64,000 bases of DNA from Prochlorococcus sp. AG-418-M08 (GCA_003213955.1 QCMG01000007.1:1-64000), one strand, 5' to 3'. Counted from the first letter of the stretch, positions 11,327 through 22,684 are shown. A program made the numbers and translations. Notes: generated from the sequence alone by a model not told the origin.

Positions 11327-12053
11327 GGTTTTCAGTTATGTAAGTTAACCCTGCTCCAACAAAAAATAAAAAGATTATAGATATTGAGAGCAAAGACATA
11401 GTTAAGGGATCTGTTGATGGTGTAATTACTGCGGATAATATTGCTGAGGAAATTACTACTATTTTCCAATTTGAGATCATTTTTGCTGTAGTGATAATTC
11501 CAAAGGAACCAAGTATAAATTGCAAAACCGGAAGTTGAAATGCCACAGCAGTACTCGACATTAATAATAAAACAAAATCAAAATATTTCTCAATAGACCA
11601 TGTGGGCTCAACTATATCAGCTCCAAAATTTATAAAGAAATTTATTGCTGCAGGAACTAATATCCACCACGAAAAAAGCAAGCCAAGAAAAAATAGCAAA
11701 CCTGATCCAAAAACAGCCGGTAAAATTAGATTTTTTTCTTTTTTGGTTAATCCTGGAGATATAAACAATATAATTTGATAAAAGATATATGGAATTGAGA
11801 CAATTATCCCACTATATCCCGCTACTTTAATGGCAACAAATAAAAATTCTCCAGGTGCAAGTTGTAATAAATGAATATCCCTGGCTGGAATTTCTAAAAA
11901 AGCAATCAATGGTTTTATGATTAAAAAACTCAAAAAAATAGAAATTAATATTGAGTAAATAGAATTTAGTATTCTTTGCCTAAGCTCCTCTAAATGATCA
12001 GTAAAACTCATCGATTCAGATATATTATTATTACTTTCTTTTAATCTCTTCAT
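11295..12053 (-). CDS. tatC: Sec-independent translocase TatC
   Basis: MSFTDHLEELRQRI, FISPGLTKKEK, ITPSTDPLTM; polytopic. Confidence 0.95.
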   Translation of the reverse strand: MKRLKESNNNISESMSFTDHLEELRQRILNSIYSILISIFLSFLIIKPLIAFLEIPARDIHLLQLAPGEFLFVAIKVAGYSGIIVSIPYIFYQIILFISPGLTKKEKNLILPAVFGSGLLFFLGLLFSWWILVPAAINFFINFGADIVEPTWSIEKYFDFVLLLMSSTAVAFQLPVLQFILGSFGIITTAKMISNWKIVVISSAILSAVITPSTDPLTMSLLSISIIFLFFVGAGLTYITENLKSKTLSSSH

Positions 12054-12138
12054 TATTGAGCTTATTTTAAAGTTCGAAATAAATAATCATTAAATCATTT
12101 CTTAGAAGCGTAATTTTTTAATAATTGAGATCTAAGAA

Positions 12139-12399
12139 TTATTTACTTAATTTGGGATTTGTTGGATCAGGTAATAAAAATGGAGGTGCGTCATTTAATG
12201 AAGATTCTCCATAAGTTTCATACTCTCTGTAACCACCCATCTTCCCATTTGTTTTCATCAAAGCGCTTACGAAGGCAAGTAATAGAAAAACCGTTGGAGC
12301 TCCGATTATTAATGCTGCTCCAAATAAGTACCCTACAATAAATTCTGGAAAGCTATGATTACCTAAAAATTCGTGAGTTCCAAGTAAAAAATCTAACAT
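12139..12399 (-). CDS. Small one-TM hypothetical protein
   Basis: 86 aa, hydrophobic segment IVGYLFGAALIIGAPTVFLLLAFVSAL. Confidence 0.65.
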   Translation of the reverse strand: MLDFLLGTHEFLGNHSFPEFIVGYLFGAALIIGAPTVFLLLAFVSALMKTNGKMGGYREYETYGESSLNDAPPFLLPDPTNPKLSK

Positions 12400-12427
12400 T
12401 TAACAAAAATATTTTTTTTATTATAAG

Positions 12428-14182
12428 CTAAATAACTCTTTTAAGATTTTTTTTTATATATTCTTTTCCTCTTGTAGGATTACCCCAAAGAATTTCTACT
12501 TTATTAAAGGAAACGCAACCAGGACCTCCTTTGGTAATTTTTTGCAGATCTTTTATATTTACAAGACTAATAGGGACTTTAATATTCATTTTTGCCTTAC
12601 TAAATAAAGCCGCTAGATCTGCTGATATTTGAATGTCTTCATCTGATGGTTTTTGACATGAGGACTTTAAAACAACGTGACTTCCAGGTGATTCTTGTGC
12701 ATGAAACCAAAGATCCCCTTTTTTTGAAAGCTTAAAACTTATTAGATCATTTTGCCTCATATTTCTTCCTATTTGTACTTTTAAGCCTTTTGGAGTATTT
12801 ATTTCTATTGGAGACGATTCTAATCCAGATGAGTCACTTTTTTGTTCTCTTATATTTTTGGATCTCACATTAAATTCCTGACAAATTTCAGCTTGAATCT
12901 CTTCTAGTAAATTGATTCTAGTTATTGGATTTTCATTATTTAGAGAATTATAGTTATCTAAGAGAGCTCTGAATTCTTCTAATCTATTAAGTTTTTGTTT
13001 ATATATATCAAGTCTTTCTTTAATTAAGCTTTGTGCTCTTTTTAGCTTTTTTGACTTTTTATAAAGCTTTTGGCCTTTTATAATATCCCGTTTTTGTATC
13101 TCATGATTCATAAATATTTTGTCAGCCTTTTCTTTATATTCATGATAATTTTCGGAATTGATTAAAAGATCAGATTGTAAATTAAAATTCTTTTTCTCAA
13201 GATTTTTTTGTTTAAAAATTATGCTATCAATTCTTTTTACTAAAACGTCAATTTTTCTTTGTTTTAAGTAAAAGTCATAATAGTTTTCTAATCCATTAAA
13301 TTGATTAATATTATTTTTATTATTTATTTCATTATCAAAAAACCAAACTGAATAATAAAAACTATCAAAAATTGAAAAATTAAATTTATTATTGTTAAAT
13401 CTATCAATCCATATTCTCCAACTTTGGTATATCCTTTTTAAATTGGTTTCACTAATAAAATCAATATTTTTATTCATTATTTCTGAACTACTCAGTTTAC
13501 TAAAAGTTTCGAGTTGCTTAGTTAATATAGGACTTACTCCTTGATAGGTATTAATTAGACAATATCTAAGTGATTCGGGAACTGATGAAATAGACTCTTT
13601 CCACGATTCATAAGATTCGTTTTGATTAGGTTCCTTTTTCAAATTTTTGGGAGGCTCTGAATAGATAGCCCCAGTTGAAACGATGCGAAATCTAGATTGA
13701 TTAGAGTTGATTTGCTTGCCAACTGCAATTATTTTTTGATTGTTATCTAAGTAAAAAATATTACTGTGCTTACCCATTAATTCAAAAATTAAATATTTAT
13801 TTATTTCATCTCCCGGCTTTTTCGCAAATCCAAACTTTATAACTCTTTCAAATTTATCTTGTTCTATGGTAACTAGAGCCATATACTTCAATCCATATCT
13901 TAATTGTTTAGAGAGGGTACTTTCTGCTCCGATTTTTTCAGGCCTATTTATTTTAAGTATTCTTGCAGAATCACTATTCCAAGATACTTCTATCCAGGTT
14001 TGGCTATTTATTCCTCTTAAACAGAATTGAATTATATTAGGTTCAGGTTGTTGAGCAGTTTCAAACCTTGACGGCAAAACTTCTTCTGATAAAACATGCA
14101 ATACAGATTTAATAGATGTAATATCCATTATCTGAGGTACTCCCTTTTGCATTATTTCAAGTTGTTGTTCACCATCTTTCAT
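12428..14182 (-). CDS. NFACT/Fibronectin-binding A family protein (Rqc2/RqcH homologue)
   Basis: FELMGKHSNIFYLD, coiled coil, DLWFHAQESPGSHVVLK NFACT-R motif. Confidence 0.92.
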   Translation of the reverse strand: MKDGEQQLEIMQKGVPQIMDITSIKSVLHVLSEEVLPSRFETAQQPEPNIIQFCLRGINSQTWIEVSWNSDSARILKINRPEKIGAESTLSKQLRYGLKYMALVTIEQDKFERVIKFGFAKKPGDEINKYLIFELMGKHSNIFYLDNNQKIIAVGKQINSNQSRFRIVSTGAIYSEPPKNLKKEPNQNESYESWKESISSVPESLRYCLINTYQGVSPILTKQLETFSKLSSSEIMNKNIDFISETNLKRIYQSWRIWIDRFNNNKFNFSIFDSFYYSVWFFDNEINNKNNINQFNGLENYYDFYLKQRKIDVLVKRIDSIIFKQKNLEKKNFNLQSDLLINSENYHEYKEKADKIFMNHEIQKRDIIKGQKLYKKSKKLKRAQSLIKERLDIYKQKLNRLEEFRALLDNYNSLNNENPITRINLLEEIQAEICQEFNVRSKNIREQKSDSSGLESSPIEINTPKGLKVQIGRNMRQNDLISFKLSKKGDLWFHAQESPGSHVVLKSSCQKPSDEDIQISADLAALFSKAKMNIKVPISLVNIKDLQKITKGGPGCVSFNKVEILWGNPTRGKEYIKKNLKRVI

Positions 14183-14202
14183 TTTACTGTAAATATTTTG
14201 AT

Positions 14203-14757
14203 ATGAAAAATTTAAAAAAACTTATAATAATCACAGGCCCAAGTGGAGTTGGTAAAGGAACTGTTGTTAAAGAAATATTAAATAAGGATAACGATATTTG
14301 GCTTTCTATCTCTGCAACAACAAGAAAACCTAGGGTGGGTGAGAAAGAAGGTAAGAATTATTATTTTTTAAGTGAAGAAAGGTTTAAAGATATGATCGAT
14401 AAAAAAGAATTTCTTGAATGGGCTCAATTCGCAGGGAATTATTATGGGACTCTCTTATCCACTGTGAATGAAAAGATTGAAAAGGGATTAATTGTTTTAC
14501 TTGAAATTGAAGTTGAAGGTGCAAAACAAATTAAAGAAAAGTTCCCAGAAGCTTTATCAATATTTCTTCTTCCTCCTAGTAATGAAGAATTAGAAAAAAG
14601 AATTAGAAATAGAGGCACTGAAAACGAGGAGGCAATTAATGAAAGACTTAGCAGAGCTAAATACGAAATTGCATCCTCGTATAAATTTGACTTTGTACTA
14701 ACAAATTATGATGTTGATGAGACAGTAAAGGGGGTTTTCAAGATAATTAAGTCTTAA
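14203..14757 (+). CDS. gmk: Guanylate kinase
   Basis: TGPSGVGKGTV P-loop, SATTRKPRVGEKEGKNYYF. Confidence 0.97.
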   Translation: MKNLKKLIIITGPSGVGKGTVVKEILNKDNDIWLSISATTRKPRVGEKEGKNYYFLSEERFKDMIDKKEFLEWAQFAGNYYGTLLSTVNEKIEKGLIVLLEIEVEGAKQIKEKFPEALSIFLLPPSNEELEKRIRNRGTENEEAINERLSRAKYEIASSYKFDFVLTNYDVDETVKGVFKIIKS

Positions 14758-14761
14758 AATT

Positions 14762-14896
14762 TTAGCTCATTGGATGAAATAATAAATCAGGAAAAAATCT
14801 ATTAAATTCAATAATTATTCCAGCAGTAAGACTTAACCAAACTGCCGCGACTACTGGTGCTGATCTGATAAATTTTGTGTTTAAGATTTTGAACAT
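14762..14896 (-). CDS. psaJ: Photosystem I reaction centre subunit IX (PsaJ), missed by the ORF track
   Basis: Manual translation: [44 protein letters not shown]; directly downstream of psaF. Confidence 0.96.
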   Translation of the reverse strand: MFKILNTKFIRSAPVVAAVWLSLTAGIIIEFNRFFPDLLFHPMS

Positions 14897-14925
14897 GTGA
14901 TTTTAGGATTGTGTGTAAAAATGTT

Positions 14926-15489
14926 TTACCTAGGACCATTAAGTGTAATATTATTATCTTTTTCTCTTAAATCTCCATTTCTTCCTTGCTTATTAGCTAA
15001 TAAAGGCCATTGAGCCCCTTTTATAAGACATTTTCTCGCTAAGTCTAAATCAATAATAATTTCAAGATCTGCGGGATTCTTTGTCTTTTTTGATTCGATC
15101 AAATACTCTCTGCCAGACCATCCTATTATTCCTGCAATATATATAAATAAGACACCAGGAATAAGTAAGTCTCCTTCATGTCCTCTGTTTAATAGTGCTC
15201 CCCATGGCTCTAGAGGTGGTCCTATTATTAAGTGAGGCAAACCATCATCACCACAAGCTGCTTTGCCATATCTTTCAAATCTTGCGATATCTTTTTGGCT
15301 TGAAGCAGAACTTGCTCTTTCAATAAATTTAGGATTTTCTGAACATGTTGTAAGAGCGGATGCTGTAAATTCTGTACTTGCTCTATCCGCATTTAATGCC
15401 GGACCATTAGCAGCAAAAGCAATTGGGGTTATTCCAAGAAATAGAAAAACCGAAGTTATGATTGAAAAAAAGAATTTCATAAGATGCAA
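14926..15489 (-). CDS. psaF: Photosystem I reaction centre subunit III (PsaF); likely start MKFFFS at 15480
   Basis: LTTCSENPKFIERA, CGDDGLPHLIIGPPLEPWGALLNRGHEGDLLIPG. Confidence 0.97.
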   Translation of the reverse strand: MHLMKFFFSIITSVFLFLGITPIAFAANGPALNADRASTEFTASALTTCSENPKFIERASSASSQKDIARFERYGKAACGDDGLPHLIIGPPLEPWGALLNRGHEGDLLIPGVLFIYIAGIIGWSGREYLIESKKTKNPADLEIIIDLDLARKCLIKGAQWPLLANKQGRNGDLREKDNNITLNGPR

Positions 15490-15555
15490 TCTTTAATTTC
15501 TTTTGATGTTTTAATTAAGAAATTACTACTAAAATAGGACAGTATTGAATAAAAT

Positions 15556-16626
15556 ATGCTTAAAGTTTTAGCTATTGAAACAAGTTGTGATGAGACGTCT
15601 GTCTCTGTTGTTTCTAATAGTGATGATATATATAAAATACACTCAAATATTGTTGCATCTCAAATTGAGGATCATTCTAAATGGGGTGGTGTAGTTCCTG
15701 AACTCGCAGCTAGGAAGCATTTAGAGTTAATCCCATTTGTGCTTGAAGAAGCTTTAGAAGAATCAAAAATGAGTATTGAAGAAATTGATGTTATTGCTTC
15801 AACAGTTACACCAGGCTTAGTAGGTTGCCTAAGAGTTGGTTCTATTACTGCAAGATCACTTTGCACTTTATACTCAAAACCTTTCTTAGGTATACATCAC
15901 TTAGAGGGACATCTTTCTTCAATATTATTCTCAAAAAACTATCCTAAACCCCCTTTCTTAACTCTACTCGTAAGCGGTGGGCATACTGAATTGATTAAAG
16001 TTGGAGAGAGAAGAGAAATGCAAAGACTTGGAAGAAGTTATGATGATGCGGCAGGCGAAGCTTTCGATAAAGTAGGAAGATTATTGGGGTTAAGTTACCC
16101 TGGAGGTCCCGCAATTGAAAAAATTGCCAAAAAAGGGAATGCTTCAAAATTTAATTTACCAAAATGCAAAATTTCAGATAAGAAAGGGGGTTTTTTGAAA
16201 TATGATTTCTCTTTTAGTGGTTTAAAAACAGCTGTACTAAGATTGATTGAAAAAATAAATCTAAGTGGAGATGAGATTCCAATCTCCGATATTGCAGCAA
16301 GTTTTGAGAGGGTGGTGGCAGAGGTCCTGGTAGACAGAACGCTGAATTGCGCAATTGATCATGGTCTAAATAATATCGTAGTTGTAGGGGGAGTTGCAGC
16401 TAACGATACGTTAAGAAAAATGATGATTGGCGAAGCTTTTAAGAAATCAATTAAAGTACATCTAGCCCCGATAAATCTTTGTACAGATAATGCAGCTATG
16501 ATTGGAGCCGCAGCATTATTTAGACTCAAATTAAGTGCTCATGAAAGTTCTCTTAAGTTAGGTATTTCAGGAAGACTTCCTATTGACCAAGCCAACACTC
16601 TTTACGATAAAAATCCTCCTTTCTAG
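15556..16626 (+). CDS. tsaD: tRNA N6-adenosine threonylcarbamoyltransferase
   Basis: AIETSCDETSVSVV, HHLEGHLSS, VSGGHTELI, VVGGVAANDTLR. Confidence 0.98.
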   Translation: MLKVLAIETSCDETSVSVVSNSDDIYKIHSNIVASQIEDHSKWGGVVPELAARKHLELIPFVLEEALEESKMSIEEIDVIASTVTPGLVGCLRVGSITARSLCTLYSKPFLGIHHLEGHLSSILFSKNYPKPPFLTLLVSGGHTELIKVGERREMQRLGRSYDDAAGEAFDKVGRLLGLSYPGGPAIEKIAKKGNASKFNLPKCKISDKKGGFLKYDFSFSGLKTAVLRLIEKINLSGDEIPISDIAASFERVVAEVLVDRTLNCAIDHGLNNIVVVGGVAANDTLRKMMIGEAFKKSIKVHLAPINLCTDNAAMIGAAALFRLKLSAHESSLKLGISGRLPIDQANTLYDKNPPF

Positions 16627-16632
16627 GATCTT

Positions 16633-16815
16633 ATGAAAAAACAATCCAAAATTGAGCACAACGAAACAAAAAAATTTGTTGATAAGCAAGAGCTGAATTT
16701 ATGGAAAAGAGGTTTTACTCCCCAAGCAGAAATTTGGAACGGAAGAATGGCAACCATAGGTATTGGAATAATATTAATAATTATTGCTTTGATTAGTAAA
16801 TTTTCTTCTATTTAA
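16633..16815 (+). CDS. hli: High-light-inducible protein (single-helix CAB-like)
   Basis: KRGFTPQAEIWNGRMATIGIGIILII: the ExxNGR chlorophyll-binding motif. Confidence 0.93.
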   Translation: MKKQSKIEHNETKKFVDKQELNLWKRGFTPQAEIWNGRMATIGIGIILIIIALISKFSSI

Positions 16816-16823
16816 AGTCTTAA

Positions 16824-16855
16824 AGGAATTTTTACTTAACCTTTGAAAAATTCCT
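16824..16855 (+). terminator. Terminator-like hairpin downstream of hli
   Basis: Perfect 10-bp stem AGGAATTTTT / AAAAATTCCT, 12-nt loop, 8 nt after the hli stop; followed by ATTTTCTT. Confidence 0.55.
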
Positions 16856-16965
16856 ATTTTCTTAGTATAAATTCGATTTAATTAATAAATATTTTTTATA
16901 GTGGACTTGAAATCAGATTATTGATTTAATCAAACTAATTAATATTTTTTTTAAAAGAAATTTAT

Positions 16966-18168
16966 ATGACGCCTGAAAGGCTTGGGTTACTTTGGGGTAT
17001 TACTGTATTTGCAGGAGCATGCGCTCGTCTTTTCTCATCCATCTCTGGATTTCCAAGTGTCGTCATTTTATTACTTTCTGGATTATTCGTTGGCCGGTCA
17101 GGTTTAGGTCTTGTTGAGCCACTAGATCTTGGGCAAGGTCTTGAAACTATAGTTGGACTTTTAGTTTGTTTGGTTTTATTTGAAGGCGGTTTAAATTTGA
17201 AGCTTCCTGAAGGGAGTATAAGAAATACTGTTTTAAAAATTTCATTAACAAGATTATTTATTTCGTTATCGGCAGGAATATTTATAGCTCATTGGTTGGC
17301 AGGTCTATCATGGCCTGTGGCTGGAGTATATAGTGCCATAGTTCTTGCTACTGGCCCTACAGTAGTTACTCCTTTGGTAGACCAAATAAAATTAATTTCT
17401 CCACTTTCCGAAGTTCTTAAAGCTGAAGGATTAGTACTTGAACCAATTGGAGCAGTGCTCGCTTTATTACTCCTAGAATTGATACTAGGAGATCTACATG
17501 GGATTAAAGAGGTCTTTATTGCATTAATGCTGAGATTGGGAGGTGGCGTTTTGATAGGCTTAAGTTCTGGATGGTTGCTATCTGAAATTTTAAAGAAAAT
17601 AAAAAACGGGGCATCATTTGGAATTGAGCTACAAGTTACATTAGGTTTTATTTTCTTTGTATACGGAATTTGTGAATACATTTTGCCTGAATCAGGTTTA
17701 CCTGCCTCCGTTGCTGCAGGGTTTATTGTAGGGAAGAGAGAAATTATCGATAAAGAAAGATTAGATAATTTGATTGGTGAATTAGCTCAACTGGCAATCA
17801 CAGTCCTTTTCCCACTTCTGGCATCTGATGTTTCGTGGGGAGAATTAAGTCCTTTAGGTTGGGGAGGTATTACTTGTGTCCTGATGTTGATGTTAATTGT
17901 ACGTCCAATTTCTATATCTTTAGCGACTATGGGAAGAGATTTAGATATTAAGCAAAGGGTTTTTTTAGCATGGTTGGCGCCAAGAGGAATAGTTACTGCC
18001 GCTGTAGCATCACTTTTTTCAATAAGACTTGAGCAGGCAGGAGTGCTTGGTGCTGGACGTCTTCAAGGATTGGTATTTCTTACGATATTGATGACAGTTG
18101 GTATTCAAGGACTCACAGCAAGGCCTCTTGCGAATTTTCTGGATTTAATTGAAAAAAAATATAGTTAA
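16966..18168 (+). CDS. Na+/H+ antiporter, CPA1/NhaP-like
   Basis: Polytopic; GLNLKLPE, ATGPTVVTPL, WLAPRGIVTAAVASLF. Confidence 0.9.
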   Translation: MTPERLGLLWGITVFAGACARLFSSISGFPSVVILLLSGLFVGRSGLGLVEPLDLGQGLETIVGLLVCLVLFEGGLNLKLPEGSIRNTVLKISLTRLFISLSAGIFIAHWLAGLSWPVAGVYSAIVLATGPTVVTPLVDQIKLISPLSEVLKAEGLVLEPIGAVLALLLLELILGDLHGIKEVFIALMLRLGGGVLIGLSSGWLLSEILKKIKNGASFGIELQVTLGFIFFVYGICEYILPESGLPASVAAGFIVGKREIIDKERLDNLIGELAQLAITVLFPLLASDVSWGELSPLGWGGITCVLMLMLIVRPISISLATMGRDLDIKQRVFLAWLAPRGIVTAAVASLFSIRLEQAGVLGAGRLQGLVFLTILMTVGIQGLTARPLANFLDLIEKKYS

Positions 18169-19601
18169 ATAAGACATCTCTCAATTCGCATAATATCAGT
18201 TTCGTTTTCAGAGAATAATTCCCAACTTTGAATTAAATCTGGTCCACTTAGACAACCAAAAAAAGCTATTCTCAATGATTTCATCAAAATCCCTTTTTTG
18301 ATAGAATTTTCTATAGAAATTTTGTTGATTATTTCTCTAGCATTATCGCTATTTATTTTAGATATATTTTCCTCTTTTAAATAGCATAAAACACTTCTTA
18401 ACGATTCTTTTGCCTCTTTCTTACTTTTCAGAAATTCTTGCCCCTCTTTTTGCATTTTAGATAAAGTAAAAAATGGTTTTGCCTGATCAATTGCATCCTT
18501 CAATAAGATCATTGAGTCTCGAATTAGATTTGTTAATTTCAAATCCCATTCTGTAGAAGGAGATTCCCAACCATTATCATTCCAGTACTTCTTAATTAAT
18601 CTGCTTAATTTTATTAATTCCATATTCTTTATATGTTGAGAATTAATCCAATTAAGTTTTTCCCAATTAAATTTTGCACCAGCTTTATTTACATCTGATA
18701 AATTAAAAATTTGAGACATCTCTGATAGGGATAGAATTTCACTCTTAGGATCTTTTATTGACCATCCCAAAAAAGCCATGTAATTTACTAAAGATTCCGG
18801 TAAATATCCCATCTCTTTGAATTCATCTATAGAAGTTATAGAATCACGTTTAGATAGTTTTTTCCCTTCAATATTTAGAATAAGAGGAGTATGAGAAAAA
18901 ATTGGCAATTTATAATTTAAGGCTTTATAAATTAATATTTGTTTTGCAGTATTTGAGATATGATCTTCACCTCTTACAACATGAGTAATATTCATAAAAT
19001 TGTCATCTACTACAACAGCAAGATTATATAGAGGATCTCCTATCTCATAATCTAAAGCTCTTCTGGATAAAACTAAGTCACCGCCGAGATCCTTTCCTTT
19101 CCATTTTATTTCTCCTCTAATTTGATCTTCCCATTTAATTTCTGCTTCCTCATCAATCTTAAACCTTATTACAGATGATTTTCCTTGAGAAATAAATTCT
19201 TTAATTTCTTTGCTCGAGAGATTTCTATGCCTATTATCATGTTTAGGAGGTAATCCATTTTTTTGTTGCTTTTCTCTAAGTTCAAGAATCTCACTTTCTG
19301 AAGTAAAACATCTATATGCAGCTCCAATTTCTAAAAGTTTTTTAATGATATTTTTATGAATAGAGATTCGTTTGCTTTGTTTAATGGGCTCTTCATCCCA
19401 ATAAAGTCCTAGCCAATTTAATCCATCTAATATATTGGTTGTATATTCAGATTTAGATCGGATAAGATCAGTATCTTCTATTCGGATAAGAAATTTACCA
19501 TTGGTTTTTTTTGCATATAACCAATTAAATAGTGCTGTTCTTGCTGTACCTATGTGTAATAAACCAGTTGGACTTGGTGCTAACCTTAAACGTTTTTCCA
19601 A
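18165..19601 (-). CDS. gltX: Glutamyl-tRNA synthetase
   Basis: [21 protein letters not shown] (HIGH) and [11 protein letters not shown] (KMSKS-like). Confidence 0.98.
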   Translation of the reverse strand: MEKRLRLAPSPTGLLHIGTARTALFNWLYAKKTNGKFLIRIEDTDLIRSKSEYTTNILDGLNWLGLYWDEEPIKQSKRISIHKNIIKKLLEIGAAYRCFTSESEILELREKQQKNGLPPKHDNRHRNLSSKEIKEFISQGKSSVIRFKIDEEAEIKWEDQIRGEIKWKGKDLGGDLVLSRRALDYEIGDPLYNLAVVVDDNFMNITHVVRGEDHISNTAKQILIYKALNYKLPIFSHTPLILNIEGKKLSKRDSITSIDEFKEMGYLPESLVNYMAFLGWSIKDPKSEILSLSEMSQIFNLSDVNKAGAKFNWEKLNWINSQHIKNMELIKLSRLIKKYWNDNGWESPSTEWDLKLTNLIRDSMILLKDAIDQAKPFFTLSKMQKEGQEFLKSKKEAKESLRSVLCYLKEENISKINSDNAREIINKISIENSIKKGILMKSLRIAFFGCLSGPDLIQSWELFSENETDIMRIERCLI

Positions 19602-19618
19602 TTTCTTTTAGAAAAGTA

Positions 19619-19692
19619 CGGGACCGACGGGATTCGAACCCGCAACTTCCGCCGTGACAGGGCGGTGCTCTAACCAGTTGAACTACGGTCCC
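19619..19692 (-). tRNA. tRNA-Asp(GTC)
   Basis: Cloverleaf: gggaccg / cggtccc acceptor, CCCTGTCACGG anticodon arm, GGTTCGAATCC T-loop. Confidence 0.97.
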
Positions 19693-19845
19693 AGAATTTT
19701 TGTTCCAATTTAATTTACAGAACTGACTTTAAAATTATCAGATGATAATACTTATTTAATGTTGTTGTAATAAAAAACATTCATTATTTTGTGGATTTAA
19801 AGAAAAATAGTTTATTTTTCAACAGGGAAAATAATCTAAAATTTT

Positions 19846-20070
19846 TTAAGGCCTGAAGCCTGCAGGCTCAATTAAACGAACTTGGTTACCTCGAGCTGTG
19901 AATTCTCTGCCTTGATCGCTTTGAACTACAACTCTTCCTCCAGATTTTACTCTGATAACCCTTGCACGAACCCATCCTAAAGCTGCTGATTCGAGGACTT
20001 TAACTACATCCCCAGGTTGAAGATCTAACTCCATCTCAATGAAAAAATAATTTACAAAATGTTGATCCAA
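19846..20070 (-). CDS. Small conserved hypothetical (SH3-like beta protein?); likely start MELDLQPGD at 20034
   Basis: ELDLQPGDVVKVLESAALGWVRARVIRVKSGGRVVVQSDQGREF. Confidence 0.7.
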   Translation of the reverse strand: MDQHFVNYFFIEMELDLQPGDVVKVLESAALGWVRARVIRVKSGGRVVVQSDQGREFTARGNQVRLIEPAGFRP

Positions 20071-20071
20071 A

Positions 20072-20144
20072 CGCGCCGTGGAGGACTTGAACCCCCGACA
20101 TCAGGTTTTGGAGACCTGCGTTCTACCAACTGAACTAACGGCGC
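20072..20144 (-). tRNA. tRNA-Trp(CCA)
   Basis: gcgccgt / acggcgc acceptor, CCA anticodon in CAGGTCTCCAAAACCTG, GGGTTCAAGTCC T-loop. Confidence 0.97.
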
Positions 20145-20199
20145 AATAAATAGATTATAGGCGCCTTTATGACCATTAGGTTGAAATAACTTTACAACC

Positions 20200-20670
20200 T
20201 TATCGATCAAAGCGTTGTTTTACGCGAGTAGCCTTCCCTACTCTATCGCGTAGATAGAATAACTTAGCTCTTCTTACTTTACCTCTACGTTCAACTTTTA
20301 GAGAAGCAACTTGCGGACTATGTAGCATAAATACTCTTTCTACTCCGATACCTTGGAAAATTCTTCTTACTGTTATTGTCTCGTTAAGGCCGCCGTGTCT
20401 CCTTGCAATAACCACTCCTTCATAAGGTTGAACTCTCTCTTTATTCCCTTCTGTAATTTTTACTCCAACTTTAACTGTATCTCCAACATATATTTCTGGT
20501 AATTGTTTTTTTAGCTGCTCAGATTCAAATTCTTTTATTAAATTTGGTGAACTTAAACTTTTTTTAGGTTGGGAAATAGATTTTTTTTCTTCATTCTCAA
20601 CAGCTGTTACTGATGATGTGTCAGTTACATTAATGATTTCTGACTCATTGTCTTGTTTCTCTTTTGCCAT
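20200..20670 (-). CDS. rplS: 50S ribosomal protein L19 with N-terminal extension
   Basis: [64 protein letters not shown]. Confidence 0.97.
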   Translation of the reverse strand: MAKEKQDNESEIINVTDTSSVTAVENEEKKSISQPKKSLSSPNLIKEFESEQLKKQLPEIYVGDTVKVGVKITEGNKERVQPYEGVVIARRHGGLNETITVRRIFQGIGVERVFMLHSPQVASLKVERRGKVRRAKLFYLRDRVGKATRVKQRFDR

Positions 20671-20701
20671 TTTATGCTCAATAATTCAACAAGATTCTAT
20701 T

Positions 20702-21010
20702 TTAACCTTTCGACTCGCCTTTAGTAACCTTTTTTGCAAATGAAAATTTTCTTGAAAGTATTAGGCAACCAGTTATTAGCATCCAAATTAGCCCTAAGGA
20801 GTTTAAAATTACATAAATTAATTCTCCATTATCTCCAAGCCACTCCCCTTCGTGTAAAGACATTAACCAGTGAACTTCTTCTCTTGAGTAACCTAATAAA
20901 TCTTTTAATATTCTATAAAATAAGCCTGTCAAGGCCGAAATAAATAAAGGGAGGAAAACCCAAGGTGCCAATGCTTTATGAAATTGCCTAGAATTAGTAG
21001 TAAAGTTCAT
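20702..21010 (-). CDS. PepSY-associated TM-like membrane protein
   Basis: HKALAPWVFLPLFISALTGLFYRI, LMSLHEGEWLG; two TMs. Confidence 0.65.
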   Translation of the reverse strand: MNFTTNSRQFHKALAPWVFLPLFISALTGLFYRILKDLLGYSREEVHWLMSLHEGEWLGDNGELIYVILNSLGLIWMLITGCLILSRKFSFAKKVTKGESKG

Positions 21011-21098
21011 TTTCTGTTTTTCTTATTGATAGATTTAAAATGGTCATGCAGACTGTGGCTATTTTGATGATATTTACTTATTACTATTATTTATTCCA

Positions 21099-21938
21099 AT
21101 GAAACATTTTGCAGATCTTTTATTAAAAAAAAATAATTCCAAATCTAATGATCAAGTCCCTTTTATAAAAAGAAGAAGAGGAATAGAAATAAAGTCTTCA
21201 AGGGAAATAAACTTAATGAAGAAATCTAGCAGAATTGTTGGAACTGTTTTGAGAGAAATAAATGATTTGATAGAACCTGGAATGAGTACAAAAGATTTAG
21301 ATGATTTTGCAGAAAAGAGAATAAGAGAAATGGGTGCAGTGCCAAGTTTTAAGGGTTATCATGGTTTCCCATCTAGTATCTGTTCAAGCATAAATAACGA
21401 AGTTGTACACGGGATTCCAAATAAAAATAAAATAATCAAGAATGGAGATCTTGTTAAAGTTGATACCGGAGCTTATTTAGATGGTTTTCACGGTGATAGT
21501 TGCATTTCTATTTGCGTAGGTGAAGTAAGTGATCAAGCTAAAAAACTTTGTGAAGTAGCTTATCAAGCTTTATTCTCTGGGCTTTCTAAAATTAAGTCAG
21601 GTAATACACTTCTTGATGTTGCTGGAGCAATTGAAGATGTTGTTAAGGTTAATGGATTTAGTGTCGTTGAAGACTATACAGGTCATGGTGTAGGACGAAA
21701 CCTACATGAAGAACCTTCTGTTTTTAATTTTCGTACAAATGAATTACCAAATGTTGTTCTTCGTGAAGGTATGACACTGGCAGTAGAACCTATTGTTAAT
21801 CAAGGCAGTAAGTTTTGTAAAACTTTAAATGATAAATGGACAGTAATAACAAAAGATGGGAAATTATCAGCTCAATGGGAGCATACAATCGTTGTAATGA
21901 AAGATGGTATTGAAATTTTGACAGATAGAGATTTTTAA
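21099..21938 (+). CDS. map: Methionine aminopeptidase type I
   Basis: [46 protein letters not shown]. Confidence 0.97.
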   Translation: MKHFADLLLKKNNSKSNDQVPFIKRRRGIEIKSSREINLMKKSSRIVGTVLREINDLIEPGMSTKDLDDFAEKRIREMGAVPSFKGYHGFPSSICSSINNEVVHGIPNKNKIIKNGDLVKVDTGAYLDGFHGDSCISICVGEVSDQAKKLCEVAYQALFSGLSKIKSGNTLLDVAGAIEDVVKVNGFSVVEDYTGHGVGRNLHEEPSVFNFRTNELPNVVLREGMTLAVEPIVNQGSKFCKTLNDKWTVITKDGKLSAQWEHTIVVMKDGIEILTDRDF

Positions 21939-22684
21939 GTAGAAGTATTTGAAATTATTAAAAATTTACAATATACAAAATAATATAGTTCTTTAATAGG
22001 AAAGAGAATGTAAGAAAGAGGATTAGGGCTAACAATAATCAAAAAAATATTTAAATTTGCAAATTTGAATATTTTGTCAGATACAAATTTTGGATCCATA
22101 ATTCCTATAGGGTTTAATTTTGATTTAAATGGACCCAAAATGATTTTTTTAATTTTTAATTTTTTTTTGGTATTTTTATCTAGAAGGTTTTTCTTAAAGG
22201 AAACTAATTGTCCAATAAGAGATTTACTTATTTCGTAGGATGGATTTAATGCTGGTAATATTTCTGCTTCCGAGGTATTTATCCAAATTTCTTTTGCTAT
22301 TGGTGATTTGCTTTTGGTAGCAATTGTTTCAAATAAATTTAGAAATTTGAATTTGCTTAAAGCATTAATTTCTATAGAATTTTCATAACTTGAATTATTT
22401 GTACTAACATCATAAATTCCATGGTTCAAGATTAAGATATCAATTTTTTTAAGATGCTCTTGTAATAAAAATTCTTTACCGCATTGCCATTCAATCCATT
22501 CATTTGGAGAATCTTCGTTTAGTTCATAATTATCTTTGAGGTGTGTAAATCCAATAACTTTAAATCCTTTTTTGCGAAATATTTTTGTTAATTCTTTTCC
22601 TAGAGCTCCTGAAGCTCCCGTAATACCAATAGTTTTCTCTTCATGCATATCAACTATAAATTGTGTAAATCTGATAATAAACAA
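21935..22684 (-). CDS. Short-chain dehydrogenase/reductase-like protein
   Basis: [25 protein letters not shown]. Confidence 0.8.
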   Translation of the reverse strand: MFIIRFTQFIVDMHEEKTIGITGASGALGKELTKIFRKKGFKVIGFTHLKDNYELNEDSPNEWIEWQCGKEFLLQEHLKKIDILILNHGIYDVSTNNSSYENSIEINALSKFKFLNLFETIATKSKSPIAKEIWINTSEAEILPALNPSYEISKSLIGQLVSFKKNLLDKNTKKKLKIKKIILGPFKSKLNPIGIMDPKFVSDKIFKFANLNIFLIIVSPNPLSYILFPIKELYYFVYCKFLIISNTST

